This document shows positions 47,578-58,347 of a stretch of DNA of 64,000 bases, piece after piece. The notes beneath the pieces were generated by a model. The model was given only the letters and a program-made list of their open reading frames with translations. It was not told the origin of the DNA and ran no database searches. How positions within the stretch are numbered: position 1 is the first letter of the stretch; every line of letters begins with the position of its first letter. The DNA comes from Humisphaera borealis (GTDB lineage: Bacteria; Planctomycetota; Phycisphaerae; Tepidisphaerales; Tepidisphaeraceae), in NCBI RefSeq assembly GCF_015169395.1, contig NZ_CP063458.1:806001-870000 (forward strand). Reading direction: 5' to 3'. The translations under genes and the position numbers were made by a program.

Positions 47578-48384
47578 TCAGGGCTTTTCGGTGGGCGTCG
47601 GCGCGTTGGCCACCCACCTGACGGCGTTGCGGATGAGTCCGTCGAGGCCGGCGCTGCGTTCGGGGTGTGGGCTGATGCAGATGACCCGTCCCTTGCCGAA
47701 GTTCGCCTGGGCAGCGGCGGTGGTGCCCTTCATGACGCCGACGGGAGCGCCGTTCTTGGCAATCTCGGTTTCAAACGTCGCCAGGGGTTGGTAGGCGGGC
47801 AAGTCGGGCTTGTTATCGGGGGCCAGCAGGGGGCCCTGGGCATAGTCCACGGGAACGATCTCGTCCTTGACGCCGGCCAGTGATTTGCCGTCGGACGTCA
47901 GGCGGAGCTGGACGGTGCCGGTGCCGCGGGCCCAGTGCTTGGTGTCGACGACCTGGGCGTTGAGCAGGCCGATCGACCATTTGTAGTGCGTGGTGGCGAG
48001 GTATGCTCCGCCGCAGATGCCGACATACCCGCCGCCGTCCTGAACGAACTTTTTGATGATCTCGCGCCCTTCGGGCTGGAGGGTTTCGGCCTGCTTGGAC
48101 CCGCTGCCGCCGGGTTGGACGAGGACGTCAAAATCCTTGAGTTTGCCGGCGCGGATATCCTGGGCGGTGACGAGCGTGTAGGTGAAGTCGCCGGAGCGGG
48201 AAAGGCATTTGCCGACATTATCCTTGTCGGTTCCGCCGGTATCACGATAGACGGCGACGCGCAGCACCTTACCGGCAGGCTGGGTCGAAGGGCGCGTTGC
48301 CGGCACATCGCCCGCGAGCACAAGGTGCGGAATGAAGGTGATCAGAGAAAGTGCACAGAGCATCAGACGGTCGATCGGCTTCAT
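47578..48384 (-). CDS. BPL_N / glutamine-amidotransferase-like protein, secreted
   Basis: The 268-residue protein has a signal peptide (LMLCALSLITFIPHLVLAG). The rest is a class I glutamine-amidotransferase-like (BPL_N) domain: VLRVAVYRDTGG, FDVLVQPGGSGSKQAETLQ, FVQDGGGYVGICGGAYLATTH (with the nucleophile-type Cys in GICGGAYLA) and RVICISPHPERSAGLDGLIRNAVRWVAN. This combination is seen in planctomycete proteins of unknown activity. Residue order suggests a working Cys-His pair. The start at 48384 gives the signal peptide; upstream open frame is ignored. Confidence 0.8.
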   Translation of the reverse strand: MKPIDRLMLCALSLITFIPHLVLAGDVPATRPSTQPAGKVLRVAVYRDTGGTDKDNVGKCLSRSGDFTYTLVTAQDIRAGKLKDFDVLVQPGGSGSKQAETLQPEGREIIKKFVQDGGGYVGICGGAYLATTHYKWSIGLLNAQVVDTKHWARGTGTVQLRLTSDGKSLAGVKDEIVPVDYAQGPLLAPDNKPDLPAYQPLATFETEIAKNGAPVGVMKGTTAAAQANFGKGRVICISPHPERSAGLDGLIRNAVRWVANAPTPTEKP

Positions 48385-48511
48385 GGACGTCGACTCTATC
48401 AGCCCGACGCTCATGCGATCAAAAAGAAACGCGAAATGCGTCGCGGGCCTTGCGAGGTTCAATCCGGACACAGTGTGATTCATCGCCGCCGAGACGGGTA
48501 AGACGTCAGAT

Positions 48512-49288
48512 TTACCGCGGCTGCTTGAACCTGGCGGCGAGTTGTTCGGTGTGACGGGCCAGGAGATTCAGGTCGCTGCCGACGGCGACGAATGTCGCGC
48601 CCAGGTCGAGCCAGTGGCGGGCGTCGGCCTCGAGCGGGGCGAGGATGCCGGCGGCCTTGCCGGACTGGTGGATCCGCACGATCGCCGACGCGATCGCCTG
48701 GCGGACCTCCGGATGGCTGATGTTGCCCAGATGACCCATCGACGCCGCCAGGTCGCTGGGGCCGATGAACAGGCCGTCCACGCCGGGGACGGCGGCGATC
48801 GCCTCCAGGTTGTTCAAAGCCTCCGTCGTTTCGAGTTGTAGCAACACGCACATGTTGTCGTTGGCATGCGAGAAGTAACGCTTGTCGCGGGCGTACTGGT
48901 TGGCCCGATGGATCGATGCCACGCCACGCACGCCGGCCGGAGGATAGCGCGTGGCGGCGACGGCGGCGGCGGCTTCGTCGGCGTTCTGAATGTAGGGAAT
49001 CAACAGGTTCTGCACCCCGATGTCCAGGTAACGCTTGATAACCACGGTGTCGTTCCAGGGCGGTCGCAGCACTGCAACGGCGGTGCCGCCGGTCATCGCG
49101 TGGAGCTGCCCGATCACCGTGGTGACGTCGTTGGGCGCGTGTTCGGCGTCGATCAGCAGCCAGTCGAACCCCGCACCGGCGGTGACTTCCGTCGCGATCG
49201 GGTTGCACAGATTGGCCCACAGTCCGATCTGTACCCGTCCGGCGAGAATCGCGTGCTTGAAGGGGTTTACGGGGATGGATTCGTTCAT
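48512..49288 (-). CDS. HpcH/HpaI-family class II aldolase
   Basis: The 258-residue enzyme is a metal-dependent pyruvate aldolase of the HpaI type (4-hydroxy-2-oxoheptanedioate or 2-keto-3-deoxy-sugar-acid aldolase). Motifs are [79 protein letters not shown] (metal-ligand Glu) and [17 protein letters not shown] (Asp ligand). It probably cleaves sugar-acid breakdown products in the cytoplasm. AGGAG lies a few bases before the ATG. Confidence in the exact substrate is low. Confidence 0.9.
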   Translation of the reverse strand: MNESIPVNPFKHAILAGRVQIGLWANLCNPIATEVTAGAGFDWLLIDAEHAPNDVTTVIGQLHAMTGGTAVAVLRPPWNDTVVIKRYLDIGVQNLLIPYIQNADEAAAAVAATRYPPAGVRGVASIHRANQYARDKRYFSHANDNMCVLLQLETTEALNNLEAIAAVPGVDGLFIGPSDLAASMGHLGNISHPEVRQAIASAIVRIHQSGKAAGILAPLEADARHWLDLGATFVAVGSDLNLLARHTEQLAARFKQPR

Positions 49289-49313
49289 GCGATCGCTCCT
49301 GGGTGCTGTTAAC

Positions 49314-52300
49314 CTACTTGGCGACGCGGATCGTCTTGATGATCTGCGTCAGGACGGGAAGCGAGCTTTCCGCATTCTGCGGCGCGTGCGCGAAGTTGAC
49401 CGCGACGATGCCCTTTGGCGTTGAAATGAGGTTCACGCCCATGGCGTAGACCAGGTTCCCCGCCATGAACTGCCCGACATAGCCGGTGGCGTCGACGCCG
49501 TCGATCTTCATCGGCTTGCCGGCTTCGAACTGGGATTGCAGGCCCATCTGCTGCATGGCGGCGACGAGCGCCCGCATGACGCGATTGGGGTCGCGCTCGC
49601 CGTCGAACCGGATGATCTCCACGCCGGCGAGCAACTGGTTGTCGATCGCGTTGAAATCGAAGCCGGGGAGCAGCTGCCGCTTGTTGTTCACCAGCGCGGC
49701 CTGGTTGGGGAGGTTGGGCGGAACGGCGAGCGATACGATGCCGTTGCCGTCGCTGACGATGGCCCAGCCCTGTGGGACCACCCGCTCGGGTGGCTGGCCG
49801 CCGTTGTTGACCACCGGGCCGCCACCCTTCTTGACCCAGAAGATGTTCATCTCCAGGCCGAGCGGGCGGGCCATGATGATTCCCTTATCCGGGACGAAGA
49901 ACAGCGGCCCCATCAGTGCGCCTTCCGGCCGGTTGCCGGAGGTGCCCAATTGCATGTGGAACGACGGTAGGCCCTCCAGCGTGACAAAGAGCATCCCGCG
50001 GCGGACGGCCGGTTTGCCGTCCGGGCCGGGCATGGTGAGTTCAACCGAATAGGCGAGCGGCCCCTTCGTCGGCCGGACGACCATCGAACCGATCTGCTGC
50101 GGGGGCTCGGTGGGGATGGTCCAGTCGAAGGTGCCGACGAGCATCTCCGACTTGAACTGCCGGAAGTTCTGTTTCGACGCGACAATGTTGGGGTCTACCT
50201 CCACCTTGAACGGGAAGCGGGTGCGGGCCATGGCACCGGTCATGGTCTCGGCGGTGAGGATGCTCTCGTAGTCGCCGGCGGGGAGCAGATCGATATGGAA
50301 GATGAGCCCCTTGCCGTAGTTGATCGCGCCGCGGGTCACCATGGAGACAGTTCCGTCGTCCTTGATGAACGGGAACCGCGGCATGATTTTAGTCTGCTCG
50401 CCGGGCTCCAGTGCCGCCCGGCGGACGCCTTGCGGTGACTCGATAAAGACGATCACCTGCTCGACGACCATGCCGGTGAAACCGCTTTTGAGAATGCCGC
50501 GCACTGGCGCTTCACCCAGCGCGGGGTCCTGCACCATGACCGGCACGACGAAGTCGCCGAGCTCGCCGAGCCCGGAGTTGTCGAGCATGACTTCGACGGT
50601 GTCGTGGCCGTCGGTCATCATGGCGCGGAGTCCGTACTGAAACTGCCGGACGCGGTTATGTCCGTCCTTGAACTGGGGGAGGATAATGTCATCTTCCTGG
50701 CCGAACTTCTTGTGAGAGTCCTCCATTTTTTCCAGGAAGTTCTCATCGACGACGACGGTCGACATGATCGCCCGCACGCCACCGGCCTCGCGGACGGCCG
50801 TCATGTCCTTGATCCATACGATGCTGTTGCCCTCGATCTCGATCGCGAGCCGGGTCCCGGAGACGGCCTGTAGCGACGGTACCGGCTTGTCGTCGCTGCT
50901 GACCAGCTCGACTTTCTTAAACACCGGCGGCTGGTTGTTCCTGGCCTGCTCGGGGTAGAGCGCCTTAATGAGCTTTGGCCAGCTGCTGCCCTGGTAGAAC
51001 TTCAGCTTCTCGTAGTCGGGGTCGTACGCGCCCTGGATGACCGGGGCGTAGATCGCGACGCCGTTGCTCTGCCAGTGTCGCGTGCTGTTGGCGCTGGTGA
51101 TGACGTAGCGGTCCATGACCGCGACGAGGTCCTTAAACTCTGCCTCGGCGGGGAACTCGGAGAACGTGCCGCGGCACTTCTTGAGCACGTCCAGCATGTC
51201 GACGCTTTGCAGCGCAAACACGCCCATTCGGAAGTCGTCGCGGCTCTGGTTGTACTGCTCGGCGTGAAAAATGCTTTTCGCGAACGACGACCACTGCTTC
51301 GGCAGCACGGTCACCAGCTTGTCGCAGACCGCGTTCAGTTTGGTATTGACCTCGGGGAACAGCGTCAGGTCGACCGCAGATAGCGTGGTGGTGGATTTTG
51401 AACTGGTTTTATAGAACTTGTCGAACTCGGTGACGATCTCGGAGGCGATGCGACGGCCGCCGAAGGTGCCGCGTGAAAATGCCTCCAGCACCTTGTCGTA
51501 CGGCACACCCTGGCCGGGCTCGACATCCTGGCTGGCGATCATGATGTCGGCCAGGCCGTACATCTCGGCGGCGACTTCGAGCTGGGCCATCAGGCACATG
51601 TCGAAGATGAAAACGTCCCACTTCTTCAGCCCGGCGGCCTTCATGCCGTCGCTGAGGCCCTGGCGGAATCCCGGGAGGGTCATGCCGAAGATCCTGCGGT
51701 CGGGGGCACCGGCGTTGTCGTCGCTGTGGAGGCTCTGCCAGCCGCCACCGTGATTCCAGGCGATGCTGGCGTACTGCTTGGCGGGATAGGTTTTGAGGGT
51801 CCACTCGGTGAACGCGGCCAGGAGCCGGGGGTCGGTCATGTCGAGGATGCCGAACTCTTTGAGCACTTCGGAGTCGAGTGCTTCGGTCTTGTTTTTCCTG
51901 ACGCGGTAGAGTCGCGACTTGCGCTCCTGGCCCTTTCGGTCTTTGCCGACGGGGCGGTCGTAGAGCGCGATCATCTCGACGCCGTCGCCGATCCCGCGTT
52001 CTGCCATCTCCAGGTTGTAGACGCCGTTGGCGTCGAGATTGCTGTCTCCGTTGAGGTACAGCACGATCAGCCACTCACGCTTCGGGTCGGCCTGTAGGGT
52101 GACGGGGGCTTTGAAGAACGCGATCGCGGCGTCGTGGGTGGGGCTCTGGATAGGCGGCGGCGGGGCCGGGCGGCTGGTGGGGTAGGTCGGCTGCGGGAAC
52201 GACTGCTGCGGTGCGGGAGCCGGACCTGTCGCAGGCAGCGGGACGTCAAGTTTCAATTCGTAGGTACTGCTGCCGCTGCGGAGCGTCAGCAGTTGCTTCT

Positions 52301-52550
52301 CGAGCGTGGCTGTGAACTCAAACGTCGAGGTACCCGCCTTGAACATCCCCTTCAGACCGCCGGCATCCTCCCGGGCCGAGACGGGATATTCCTTTCCCTT
52401 GACCGTAAGCCGTCCCGTGTACCCGCCGCCACCAGCGGTGAGTTGCAGCGTGACGTCCGCGTTGAGGTAAGTGCCGGAAAAGTCGGCGGCATGCACGCTG
52501 GCGGCAGATGCCAAAATGACTAGGACACAAGACAACCTGAAGGCATGCAT
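49314..52550 (-). CDS. Large clostripain-family (C11) cysteine peptidase, secreted
   Basis: The 1078-residue protein has a signal peptide ([18 protein letters not shown]). A small beta-rich segment (about 25-105) and a Pro/Gln-rich linker (110-140) precede a peptidase C11 domain (about 158-520): [25 protein letters not shown] (His267), [17 protein letters not shown] (Cys319). The last 550 residues are beta-rich repeats of unknown type, with a final region ([18 protein letters not shown]). C11 enzymes cleave after Arg or Lys and need calcium. Family members are usually much shorter, so the C-terminal extension is unusual. Confidence 0.85.
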   Translation of the reverse strand: MHAFRLSCVLVILASAASVHAADFSGTYLNADVTLQLTAGGGGYTGRLTVKGKEYPVSAREDAGGLKGMFKAGTSTFEFTATLEKQLLTLRSGSSTYELKLDVPLPATGPAPAPQQSFPQPTYPTSRPAPPPPIQSPTHDAAIAFFKAPVTLQADPKREWLIVLYLNGDSNLDANGVYNLEMAERGIGDGVEMIALYDRPVGKDRKGQERKSRLYRVRKNKTEALDSEVLKEFGILDMTDPRLLAAFTEWTLKTYPAKQYASIAWNHGGGWQSLHSDDNAGAPDRRIFGMTLPGFRQGLSDGMKAAGLKKWDVFIFDMCLMAQLEVAAEMYGLADIMIASQDVEPGQGVPYDKVLEAFSRGTFGGRRIASEIVTEFDKFYKTSSKSTTTLSAVDLTLFPEVNTKLNAVCDKLVTVLPKQWSSFAKSIFHAEQYNQSRDDFRMGVFALQSVDMLDVLKKCRGTFSEFPAEAEFKDLVAVMDRYVITSANSTRHWQSNGVAIYAPVIQGAYDPDYEKLKFYQGSSWPKLIKALYPEQARNNQPPVFKKVELVSSDDKPVPSLQAVSGTRLAIEIEGNSIVWIKDMTAVREAGGVRAIMSTVVVDENFLEKMEDSHKKFGQEDDIILPQFKDGHNRVRQFQYGLRAMMTDGHDTVEVMLDNSGLGELGDFVVPVMVQDPALGEAPVRGILKSGFTGMVVEQVIVFIESPQGVRRAALEPGEQTKIMPRFPFIKDDGTVSMVTRGAINYGKGLIFHIDLLPAGDYESILTAETMTGAMARTRFPFKVEVDPNIVASKQNFRQFKSEMLVGTFDWTIPTEPPQQIGSMVVRPTKGPLAYSVELTMPGPDGKPAVRRGMLFVTLEGLPSFHMQLGTSGNRPEGALMGPLFFVPDKGIIMARPLGLEMNIFWVKKGGGPVVNNGGQPPERVVPQGWAIVSDGNGIVSLAVPPNLPNQAALVNNKRQLLPGFDFNAIDNQLLAGVEIIRFDGERDPNRVMRALVAAMQQMGLQSQFEAGKPMKIDGVDATGYVGQFMAGNLVYAMGVNLISTPKGIVAVNFAHAPQNAESSLPVLTQIIKTIRVAK

Positions 52551-52652
52551 AGTGCTCCCGCTTAAAGTGGACCGGTTTTGTTGCGCCCGGCGCAAGGAAC
52601 CATAATCGGTCGCCCATGCAACTGCCACGAACTTTTGCATTGGTGAACGCGA

Positions 52653-52684
52653 AAACACCCACGGACGACTGTCCGTGGGTGTTT
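52653..52684 (-). terminator. Terminator after ftsH
   Basis: AAACACCCACGGAC (52653-52666) pairs perfectly over 14 bp with 52671-52684 around a 4-base loop; read on the minus strand it ends with a T-run. It lies 36 bases downstream of the ftsH stop and separates it from the clostripain-like gene. Confidence 0.9.
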
Positions 52685-52719
52685 CGTGATCGTCACTGAT
52701 CGATTCTGCGAAGGGGGTC

Positions 52720-54759
52720 TCAACCGGGGCTCGGCATCGCGCCGAAACCGGGCGTGACGTCGGGGGCCGACGGCGTCGGGCCGGGCTGGATCACTGTACC
52801 GCTGCGGCTCTGCTGATCGAGCAGGTCGCTGATCGTCGGCTTGTTCAGGTTGTCGCCACGCATGATGCGGTCGACGTCCGACGCGTCCAGCGTTTCGTAC
52901 TTGACCAGAGCCTTGGCCATCGCATCGACGCGGTCCTTGTGGGTGGTCAGCAGTTGTCGGGCTTCCTCGTAAAGGAAGTCGATCAGCTTCTTGACCTCTT
53001 CGTCGATCGTCTTGGCCGTCTCGTCGGAGTACGCCTTGCCTTCGCCGAAGCCGCCGAACATGTTGGGCTTGCTGTCGTCATCGCCGTAGAAGACGAAGCC
53101 GAGGCGGTCGTTCATGCCCCACTCGGTGACCATCTTGCGGGCCAGCCCGGTGACCTGGCGGATGTCGCTCATCACGCCGGTGTTCACGTCGCCGCAGAAC
53201 ATCTCCTCGGCGATGCGTCCGCCGAACAGTACCTTCATGGTGGCCAGGCACCACTTCTTGCTGTAGTTGGAACGGTCCTTCTCCGGCAGGCTCATCGTCG
53301 CGCCGCCGTAGTTGCCACGCGGGATGACCGTCACCTTGTGGATCGGGTCGCTGTCGGGGCGCAACACCCACTGGATCACCGCATGACCGGCTTCATGGTA
53401 GGCGGTGGCGAGTTTTTCCTTTTCGTCGATCACGCGGCTCTTCCTGGCCCGGCCGAAGCGAACCTTGTCGCGGGCCTCTTCCATGTCGTCCTGCTCGATG
53501 AACTCCTTGCCCGCCAGCGTCGCACCCAGCGCCGACTCGTTGATGATCGCCGCCAGGTCGGCACCGCTGAAACCGGGTGTAGCCTTGGCGAGCTTCATCA
53601 GGTCTACGTTGGGTCCGAGCTTTACCTTCCGGCTGTGGACCTTCAGGATTTCCATACGGCCCTTGATGTCGGGCAGCGGGACATAAATCTGCCGGTCGAA
53701 CCGGCCCGGGCGGGTAAGAGCCGGGTCGAGCACGTCCACGCGATTGGTGGCGGCGCACACGATGACCTGCTCGTTAGTCTCAAAGCCGTCCATCTCGACG
53801 AGGATCGCGTTGAGCGTCTGTTCGCGTTCGTCGTGACCGCCGGACGAGAACCCCGAGCCGCGGCGACGGCCGACGGCATCGATTTCGTCCAGGAACACGA
53901 TACACGGGCTGTTGTCCTTGGCCTGCTTGAACAGGTCGCGGACACGGCTGGCACCGACGCCGACGAACATCTCGACGAAATCGGAACCCGAGATCGAGAA
54001 GAACGGCACATCGGCTTCGCCGGCGATCGCCTTGGCGAGCAGCGTTTTACCGGTGCCCGGTTCGCCGACCAGCAGCACGCCACGCGGAATGCGCCCGCCC
54101 AGCCGCTGGAACTTCTTGGGGTTCTTCAGGAACTCGACGATTTCCATCACCTCGTCCTTGGCTTCTTCGACGCCGGCGACGTCTTCGAAGGTGACGTGAG
54201 TGTGTTCCTTGCTGGTAATGCGGGCCTTGCTCTTGCCGAAGTTGCCGAGCATGTTCGCGCCGCCGGCCGATCGAATCTGCCGGAAGACGAAGAACCAGAT
54301 GAAGCCGAAGATCAGCAGCCAGGGGATGAACGGCAGCAGGAAGTTCAGCCAGAAGCTGTCGCGGTTATCGACTTCAATACGGGTGGTGGTCTTGGCGTTG
54401 AGCAGTTCGCCGAACCCGCGCTGGGCCATGTAACCGGTCGGGAACTCGGCGCGGAACTCGCTGACCGGGACGGCCTGCCCGTCAACGGTCAGGGTCGTCT
54501 TTTCCTTGAGCTTGCCGGAGACCTCGTCGCTTTCGACCTTCAGGACGGCAACCTTGTCGGCATTGAAAGCGTTCCAGAAGTCGCCGGTGGCGATCTTGAC
54601 CTGGCTGCGGTTGCCGCTCTTGACGAGCATCACCAGCAGCACGGCCAGACCGATAAACAGGAGCCAGCCCACCAGCCCACTGCGGTACTTCAGATTGCCG
54701 TTGCCCGGACCCGGTCGGCCGGGCTTGCGGTTGGGGCGGTCGGGTTTTTGTTCAGCCAT
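52720..54759 (-). CDS. ftsH: ATP-dependent zinc metalloprotease FtsH
   Basis: The 679-residue membrane protease degrades unfolded and short-lived proteins. It has two N-terminal transmembrane helices (about 30-47 and 137-160), an AAA domain with Walker A GEPGTGKT (232-239; the family norm is GPPGTGKT), Walker B VFLDEID (288-294), the SRH region [19 protein letters not shown], and the zinc motif HEAGH at 455-459. The C-terminus is Pro/Gly-rich. The ATG at 54759 is preferred over the longer open frame because AGGAAAG precedes it. It follows the lptE-like gene by 266 bases. Confidence 0.96.
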   Translation of the reverse strand: MAEQKPDRPNRKPGRPGPGNGNLKYRSGLVGWLLFIGLAVLLVMLVKSGNRSQVKIATGDFWNAFNADKVAVLKVESDEVSGKLKEKTTLTVDGQAVPVSEFRAEFPTGYMAQRGFGELLNAKTTTRIEVDNRDSFWLNFLLPFIPWLLIFGFIWFFVFRQIRSAGGANMLGNFGKSKARITSKEHTHVTFEDVAGVEEAKDEVMEIVEFLKNPKKFQRLGGRIPRGVLLVGEPGTGKTLLAKAIAGEADVPFFSISGSDFVEMFVGVGASRVRDLFKQAKDNSPCIVFLDEIDAVGRRRGSGFSSGGHDEREQTLNAILVEMDGFETNEQVIVCAATNRVDVLDPALTRPGRFDRQIYVPLPDIKGRMEILKVHSRKVKLGPNVDLMKLAKATPGFSGADLAAIINESALGATLAGKEFIEQDDMEEARDKVRFGRARKSRVIDEKEKLATAYHEAGHAVIQWVLRPDSDPIHKVTVIPRGNYGGATMSLPEKDRSNYSKKWCLATMKVLFGGRIAEEMFCGDVNTGVMSDIRQVTGLARKMVTEWGMNDRLGFVFYGDDDSKPNMFGGFGEGKAYSDETAKTIDEEVKKLIDFLYEEARQLLTTHKDRVDAMAKALVKYETLDASDVDRIMRGDNLNKPTISDLLDQQSRSGTVIQPGPTPSAPDVTPGFGAMPSPG

Positions 54760-55025
54760 AGGTTTCTTTCCTGGCGAGGGGTCCTTCCTCGCAGCGGTGC
54801 TAGCAGGCGTTCTCGAGACTTTTTGAAGACTGGGGTGTACCGCCGGTGTAACCGGCGCGGCACCATCGATCATACGTCCGCCAGCATGATACGGTTGGGA
54901 CTGGGGGGTTTTCTATCCCTCGCGTCCGCCAACACTGGTGAAATCTCTGAACCCGATAGTCCATCGGCCCGATGCCGTCCGGGCCTTTGCCGAAACGGCG
55001 GCGGTCATGCAGTCGCAAGCGGCAG

Positions 55026-55658
55026 TCACCACGCGGCTTGCAGCTCCTGAACGATCGCCAGGGCCAGCCGCTCCATGTTTTGCTGTTGTCCGGTGAACTG
55101 CCCTTCGCCGAGCGTCGGGTAGTAGGGTGCCGCTTGCTCGAAATCCTTGCGTTCGACCAGAATCTTGCCCGTCCGCAGGTCTTTCCAGACGAAACTCACC
55201 CGAACGGTATACAGCTGTTCCTGGGGCGTCACGGCACCGGGGGCCTCGCTGAGCGTCCGCAGGCGAACCCGCGTGATCTCGCCTTCCAGAAGGGTGTCGG
55301 CCTGCTCCCGCGGCGCGATTCGGTAGGGGCTTTGCGCTTCCAGTTGCTGACTGACCGCCTCGGTCAGGTTGAACTCCACGTTCCGGTAAAAGGTCTTATT
55401 GGTGAAGATCGGGACGGCGACTGACTTCACGTCGCCACGGTAAAGACTCTTCCATTGATAGCCGGCCGGCGCATTCTGGGCGGAACCTGACTGCTGGTAA
55501 CCGCAGCCGGCGCCCGCGAACACACACGCCAGGCCGGCCCACACCAGCACCATGGTCCCGGCGGCCGGGCGAATACCGAGTGCCCGTGGCGACGCCATGG
55601 TGACCATAGACTGGCTTCGGGTGCTTCGCAGGGTCTGGTTCGGGTGACAGAGGGTCAT
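55026..55658 (-). CDS. LptE-like LPS-assembly lipoprotein
   Basis: This roughly 210-residue lipoprotein has a signal that ends in a lipobox (ACVFAGAGC). The core SVAVPIFTNKTFYRNVEFNLTEAVSQQLEAQSPYRIAPREQADTLLEGEITRVRLRTLSEAPG matches the LptE (DUF) family, in which the protein plugs LptD to insert LPS-like material in the outer membrane. The start is uncertain; the ATG at 55658 is used, with alternatives at 55607 and 55598. It follows the bamD-like gene by 37 bases and is probably co-transcribed with it. Confidence 0.75.
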   Translation of the reverse strand: MTLCHPNQTLRSTRSQSMVTMASPRALGIRPAAGTMVLVWAGLACVFAGAGCGYQQSGSAQNAPAGYQWKSLYRGDVKSVAVPIFTNKTFYRNVEFNLTEAVSQQLEAQSPYRIAPREQADTLLEGEITRVRLRTLSEAPGAVTPQEQLYTVRVSFVWKDLRTGKILVERKDFEQAAPYYPTLGEGQFTGQQQNMERLALAIVQELQAAW

Positions 55659-55695
55659 TCGCCGCGGCTCTTTCTGAGACGGGTTCAACACGCAA

Positions 55696-56760
55696 CTACT
55701 TCTTGGGCTGAAGCTCGGCCGGCTTTTCCGGTCCGATGGGACGAGTCGCCGCCGTCGGCACTCGGATGGCCTCGGCCTGATCGACGGCGACCTGCGGCAA
55801 CCGTTTGAGTTCGCTCCGGGCCTGGTCGGCCTCGGGAAGCAGCGGATACGTTGAGATCAGTGTCAGCAGGGTGTACGCAGCGGCCTTGGGCTTGCTCGTC
55901 CGCCGGTAGAAGTCTGCGGTGCCGAGCATCTTGCGGGCAAGGGTCGTGTTGATCGTGTCGATGAACTTCTGGACGTTGGCCTGCTGCGCCAGCTCGGGGT
56001 ATCGGGTTTTGACATCCTCGAACTGGGCTCGCGCGTCGATCAGTGGCGTGGCGTCATGCCGGCTGCCGCGGAACTGCGCGAACGACGCCAACGCCCGCTG
56101 CAGCCGAACCCGTCCGATTTCAGGACTCCGGGGGTAGCTGCGCCCGTAGGCGCCGTAGGCATCGGCGGCCAATTCCCATTCGGACTTGCTGAAGTAGAAA
56201 TCCGCCGACCGCAGCAGCGACCGTTCCGCCAATGGCGAGCCCGGCGACCGCTCCTGAATGCGGAAGAGCATGTCGATCGCTTCCTCGTCCACCGAGAAGA
56301 TCGGAATCCCCAGCAGCTTTCGCTTGCGACCCTTCAGGTACTCGTCGGCGATCAGGTACTGCTTCTCCAGCGCCGGATAGAAGAACCGGCTTTCGGGGTA
56401 GTAATCCAGCAGCTCGTCGAGGTGGTAGAACGCGGTGATGCGCTCGTCGTCCTGGTAGTAGGCCTCGGCGAGCAGGAACAGCCCGCGGTCGCGATCGGGC
56501 GCCAGGCGGTTCTCTGGCGCCTTGATCCATTGCAACGCCAATTCCAGCGCCGGACCGTGCTGATTGCTGCCGAGCAACTGTTCGACCTTGTCCAGCGTCA
56601 CGTTCGCGACCGGCTGAGAGGTCGGCTGCTGAACTTCGTTCCAACGGCCGCGACCGCTGAAATCCCATGTCTTGGCAGACTTGGTGTCGGCGGCCGTGGG
56701 ACTGGCGCTCCACGCCAGGACCGAGAGCAGGCAGGTTAAAAGGCAGGCGTTCCGTCGCAT
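55696..56760 (-). CDS. BamD-like TPR outer-membrane assembly protein
   Basis: The 354-residue exported protein (signal LTCLLSVLAWSASPTAA) is built of helical TPR-like pairs: LEQLLGSNQHGPALELALQW, DRDRGLFLLAEAYYQDDERITAFYHLDELLDYYPES, LLRSADFYFSKSEWELAADAYGAYGRSYPRSPEIGRVRLQRALASF. This matches the outer membrane assembly factor BamD group, which inserts beta-barrels. Its C-terminus is Pro/Glu-rich. Together with the LptE-like neighbour it forms an outer-membrane assembly unit. The lack of a clear lipobox Cys is unlike proteobacterial BamD. Confidence 0.8.
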   Translation of the reverse strand: MRRNACLLTCLLSVLAWSASPTAADTKSAKTWDFSGRGRWNEVQQPTSQPVANVTLDKVEQLLGSNQHGPALELALQWIKAPENRLAPDRDRGLFLLAEAYYQDDERITAFYHLDELLDYYPESRFFYPALEKQYLIADEYLKGRKRKLLGIPIFSVDEEAIDMLFRIQERSPGSPLAERSLLRSADFYFSKSEWELAADAYGAYGRSYPRSPEIGRVRLQRALASFAQFRGSRHDATPLIDARAQFEDVKTRYPELAQQANVQKFIDTINTTLARKMLGTADFYRRTSKPKAAAYTLLTLISTYPLLPEADQARSELKRLPQVAVDQAEAIRVPTAATRPIGPEKPAELQPKK

Positions 56761-56946
56761 GGCGGTGAATGATAAAGGTGGCGAAGGGTTTTGTCATTTC
56801 TCCGCGGTCATTTGTCATTTGCACCGGGGGCACGCCGCCGCTCGAGGGTGTGGCTTGAAATGACAGGGGGTCTTCCATAGTCTCTCCCGCCCGCCTTCAC
56901 TGCGGAAACCGTTCATTGCGCATGCCAATCTGATAGGAGTTTGCTC

Positions 56947-58152
56947 ATGTTTCCCCTCGCCGACCGGATGTCCCTCATTGCCGATTCGATCACGCTGGCC
57001 GTCAGTGCCAAGGCGGGAGCGATGAAGAAAGCGGGCATTGATGTCGTCGGCTTTGGAGCGGGCGAGCCCGACTTCGACACCCCGGCGTTCATCAAGGAAG
57101 CTGCCAAGGCCGCCCTCGACAAGGGGCAAACCAAGTACACCCCCACGCCGTGCTTCCCCGAACTGAAAGCCGCGATCGCCGACAAGTTCGTCAAGGAAAA
57201 TGGCCTGGCATATAAGCCCGAGAACATCACCGTCGGTGCCGGCGGCAAGCATTGCCTGTACATGGCGTTCATGGCGGTCCTCAATCCCGGCGACGAGGTG
57301 TTGATTCCGTCGCCATACTGGGTGAGCTACCCGGAACAGGTGAAGCTTGCCGGCGGCGTACCCAAGATCGTCCGTGGCGAAGAAGCCAACGGCTTCAAGA
57401 TCACCCCGCAGCAGTTCGAAGCGGCGATCACGCCGAAAACCCGCGTGTTCGTCATCAATAGCCCGAGCAATCCCGCCGGCCACGCATACACGGCCGAAGA
57501 ACTGAAGGCGCTCGCCGACGTCGTTGCGAAGCACCCGCAGGTTGTCGTCTTCTCCGACGAGATCTACGAGAAGCTCCTGTACGGCGGTTTGAAGTTCGCC
57601 AGCTTCGCGACGCTCAACCCGGTGCTGTTCGACCGGACTCTGACGTTCAATTGTCATAGCAAGAGCTTCGCGATGACCGGCTGGCGGGTGGGGTACATCG
57701 GCGGGCCGAAGTTTGTGATCGACGCGATCAATAAGCTGCAAAGCCAGATGAACAGCCACATCACCAGCTTCACGCAGATCCCGGCCGCGATCGCGCTGAC
57801 CGACCCCCAAGCGGCGGTGACGGTCGAGCAGATGCGCCAGGAGTTCGAGAAGCGCGGCCAGCACATGTGGAAGCGGCTGAGCGAGTTGCCGAAGGTGACG
57901 TGCGTCCGGCCGCAGGGAGCGTTCTACTGCTTCCCCAACGTCAGCGCGTACTTCGGGAAGACAGCGGGCACGGCAAAAATCACCGACGCCGTTAGCTTCG
58001 CCGCGGCGCTGCTGGAGCAAAGCCACGTCGCCGTCGTCCCCGGCAATGACAGCGGTTTCGAGACCCACGTGCGGCTGAGTTTTGCGACCAGCATGGCGCA
58101 GATCGACAAGGGTTTGGATCGGATTGCGGAGTTCTTGAAGAAGCTGGGATAG
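56947..58152 (+). CDS. Class I aminotransferase (aspartate aminotransferase-like)
   Basis: The 401-residue PLP enzyme transfers amino groups, probably between aspartate and 2-oxoglutarate. It opens FPLADRMSLIADSITLAVSAKAGAMKKAGIDVVGFGAGEPDFDTP; NSPSNPAG and FSDEIYEKLLYGG are PLP-pocket motifs, and the PLP lysine is at residue 239 in CHSKSFAMTGWRVGYIGG. The final RLSFATSM includes the conserved Arg that binds the substrate carboxylate. AGGAG lies seven bases before the ATG. It is a single transcription unit in the plus direction with a hairpin (CGGGACGAAGTCCCG) downstream. Confidence 0.93.
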   Translation: MFPLADRMSLIADSITLAVSAKAGAMKKAGIDVVGFGAGEPDFDTPAFIKEAAKAALDKGQTKYTPTPCFPELKAAIADKFVKENGLAYKPENITVGAGGKHCLYMAFMAVLNPGDEVLIPSPYWVSYPEQVKLAGGVPKIVRGEEANGFKITPQQFEAAITPKTRVFVINSPSNPAGHAYTAEELKALADVVAKHPQVVVFSDEIYEKLLYGGLKFASFATLNPVLFDRTLTFNCHSKSFAMTGWRVGYIGGPKFVIDAINKLQSQMNSHITSFTQIPAAIALTDPQAAVTVEQMRQEFEKRGQHMWKRLSELPKVTCVRPQGAFYCFPNVSAYFGKTAGTAKITDAVSFAAALLEQSHVAVVPGNDSGFETHVRLSFATSMAQIDKGLDRIAEFLKKLG

Positions 58153-58153
58153 T

Positions 58154-58168
58154 CGGGACGAAGTCCCG
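58154..58168 (+). terminator. Short hairpin after aminotransferase gene
   Basis: CGGGAC and GTCCCG flank GAA just beyond the stop codon. There is no T-run, so the terminator call is weak. Confidence 0.35.
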
Positions 58169-58195
58169 GTATCGTACAGCGAAGGGTGATCCTGA

Positions 58196-58236
58196 ACGCC
58201 CACCGCGTTGCGGTGGGGTCCATGGCCGCGCCGTGG
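58196..58236. repeat. Double-hairpin palindrome, copy 2
   Basis: CACCGCGTTGCGGTG (58201-58215) and CATGGCCGCGCCGTG (58221-58235) form two adjacent hairpins. The reverse complement matches the copy at 42002-42035 in order and sequence. Confidence 0.6.
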
Positions 58237-58347
58237 GTGTCCGAGTAGAAACAACTCTCCAACTTTCACCTACCCAACGCCCGTAAGATTCGCTACCGTT
58301 CGGACATCTGTCCGCAGACATTTGCACCGGTTTCTGAGGGTATCGCC

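Noticed and set aside
56815-58269. A 484-codon minus-strand frame opposite the aminotransferase
   Set aside because: The aminotransferase is fully conserved on the plus strand; the antisense translation is Arg/Gly/His-rich and has no domain.
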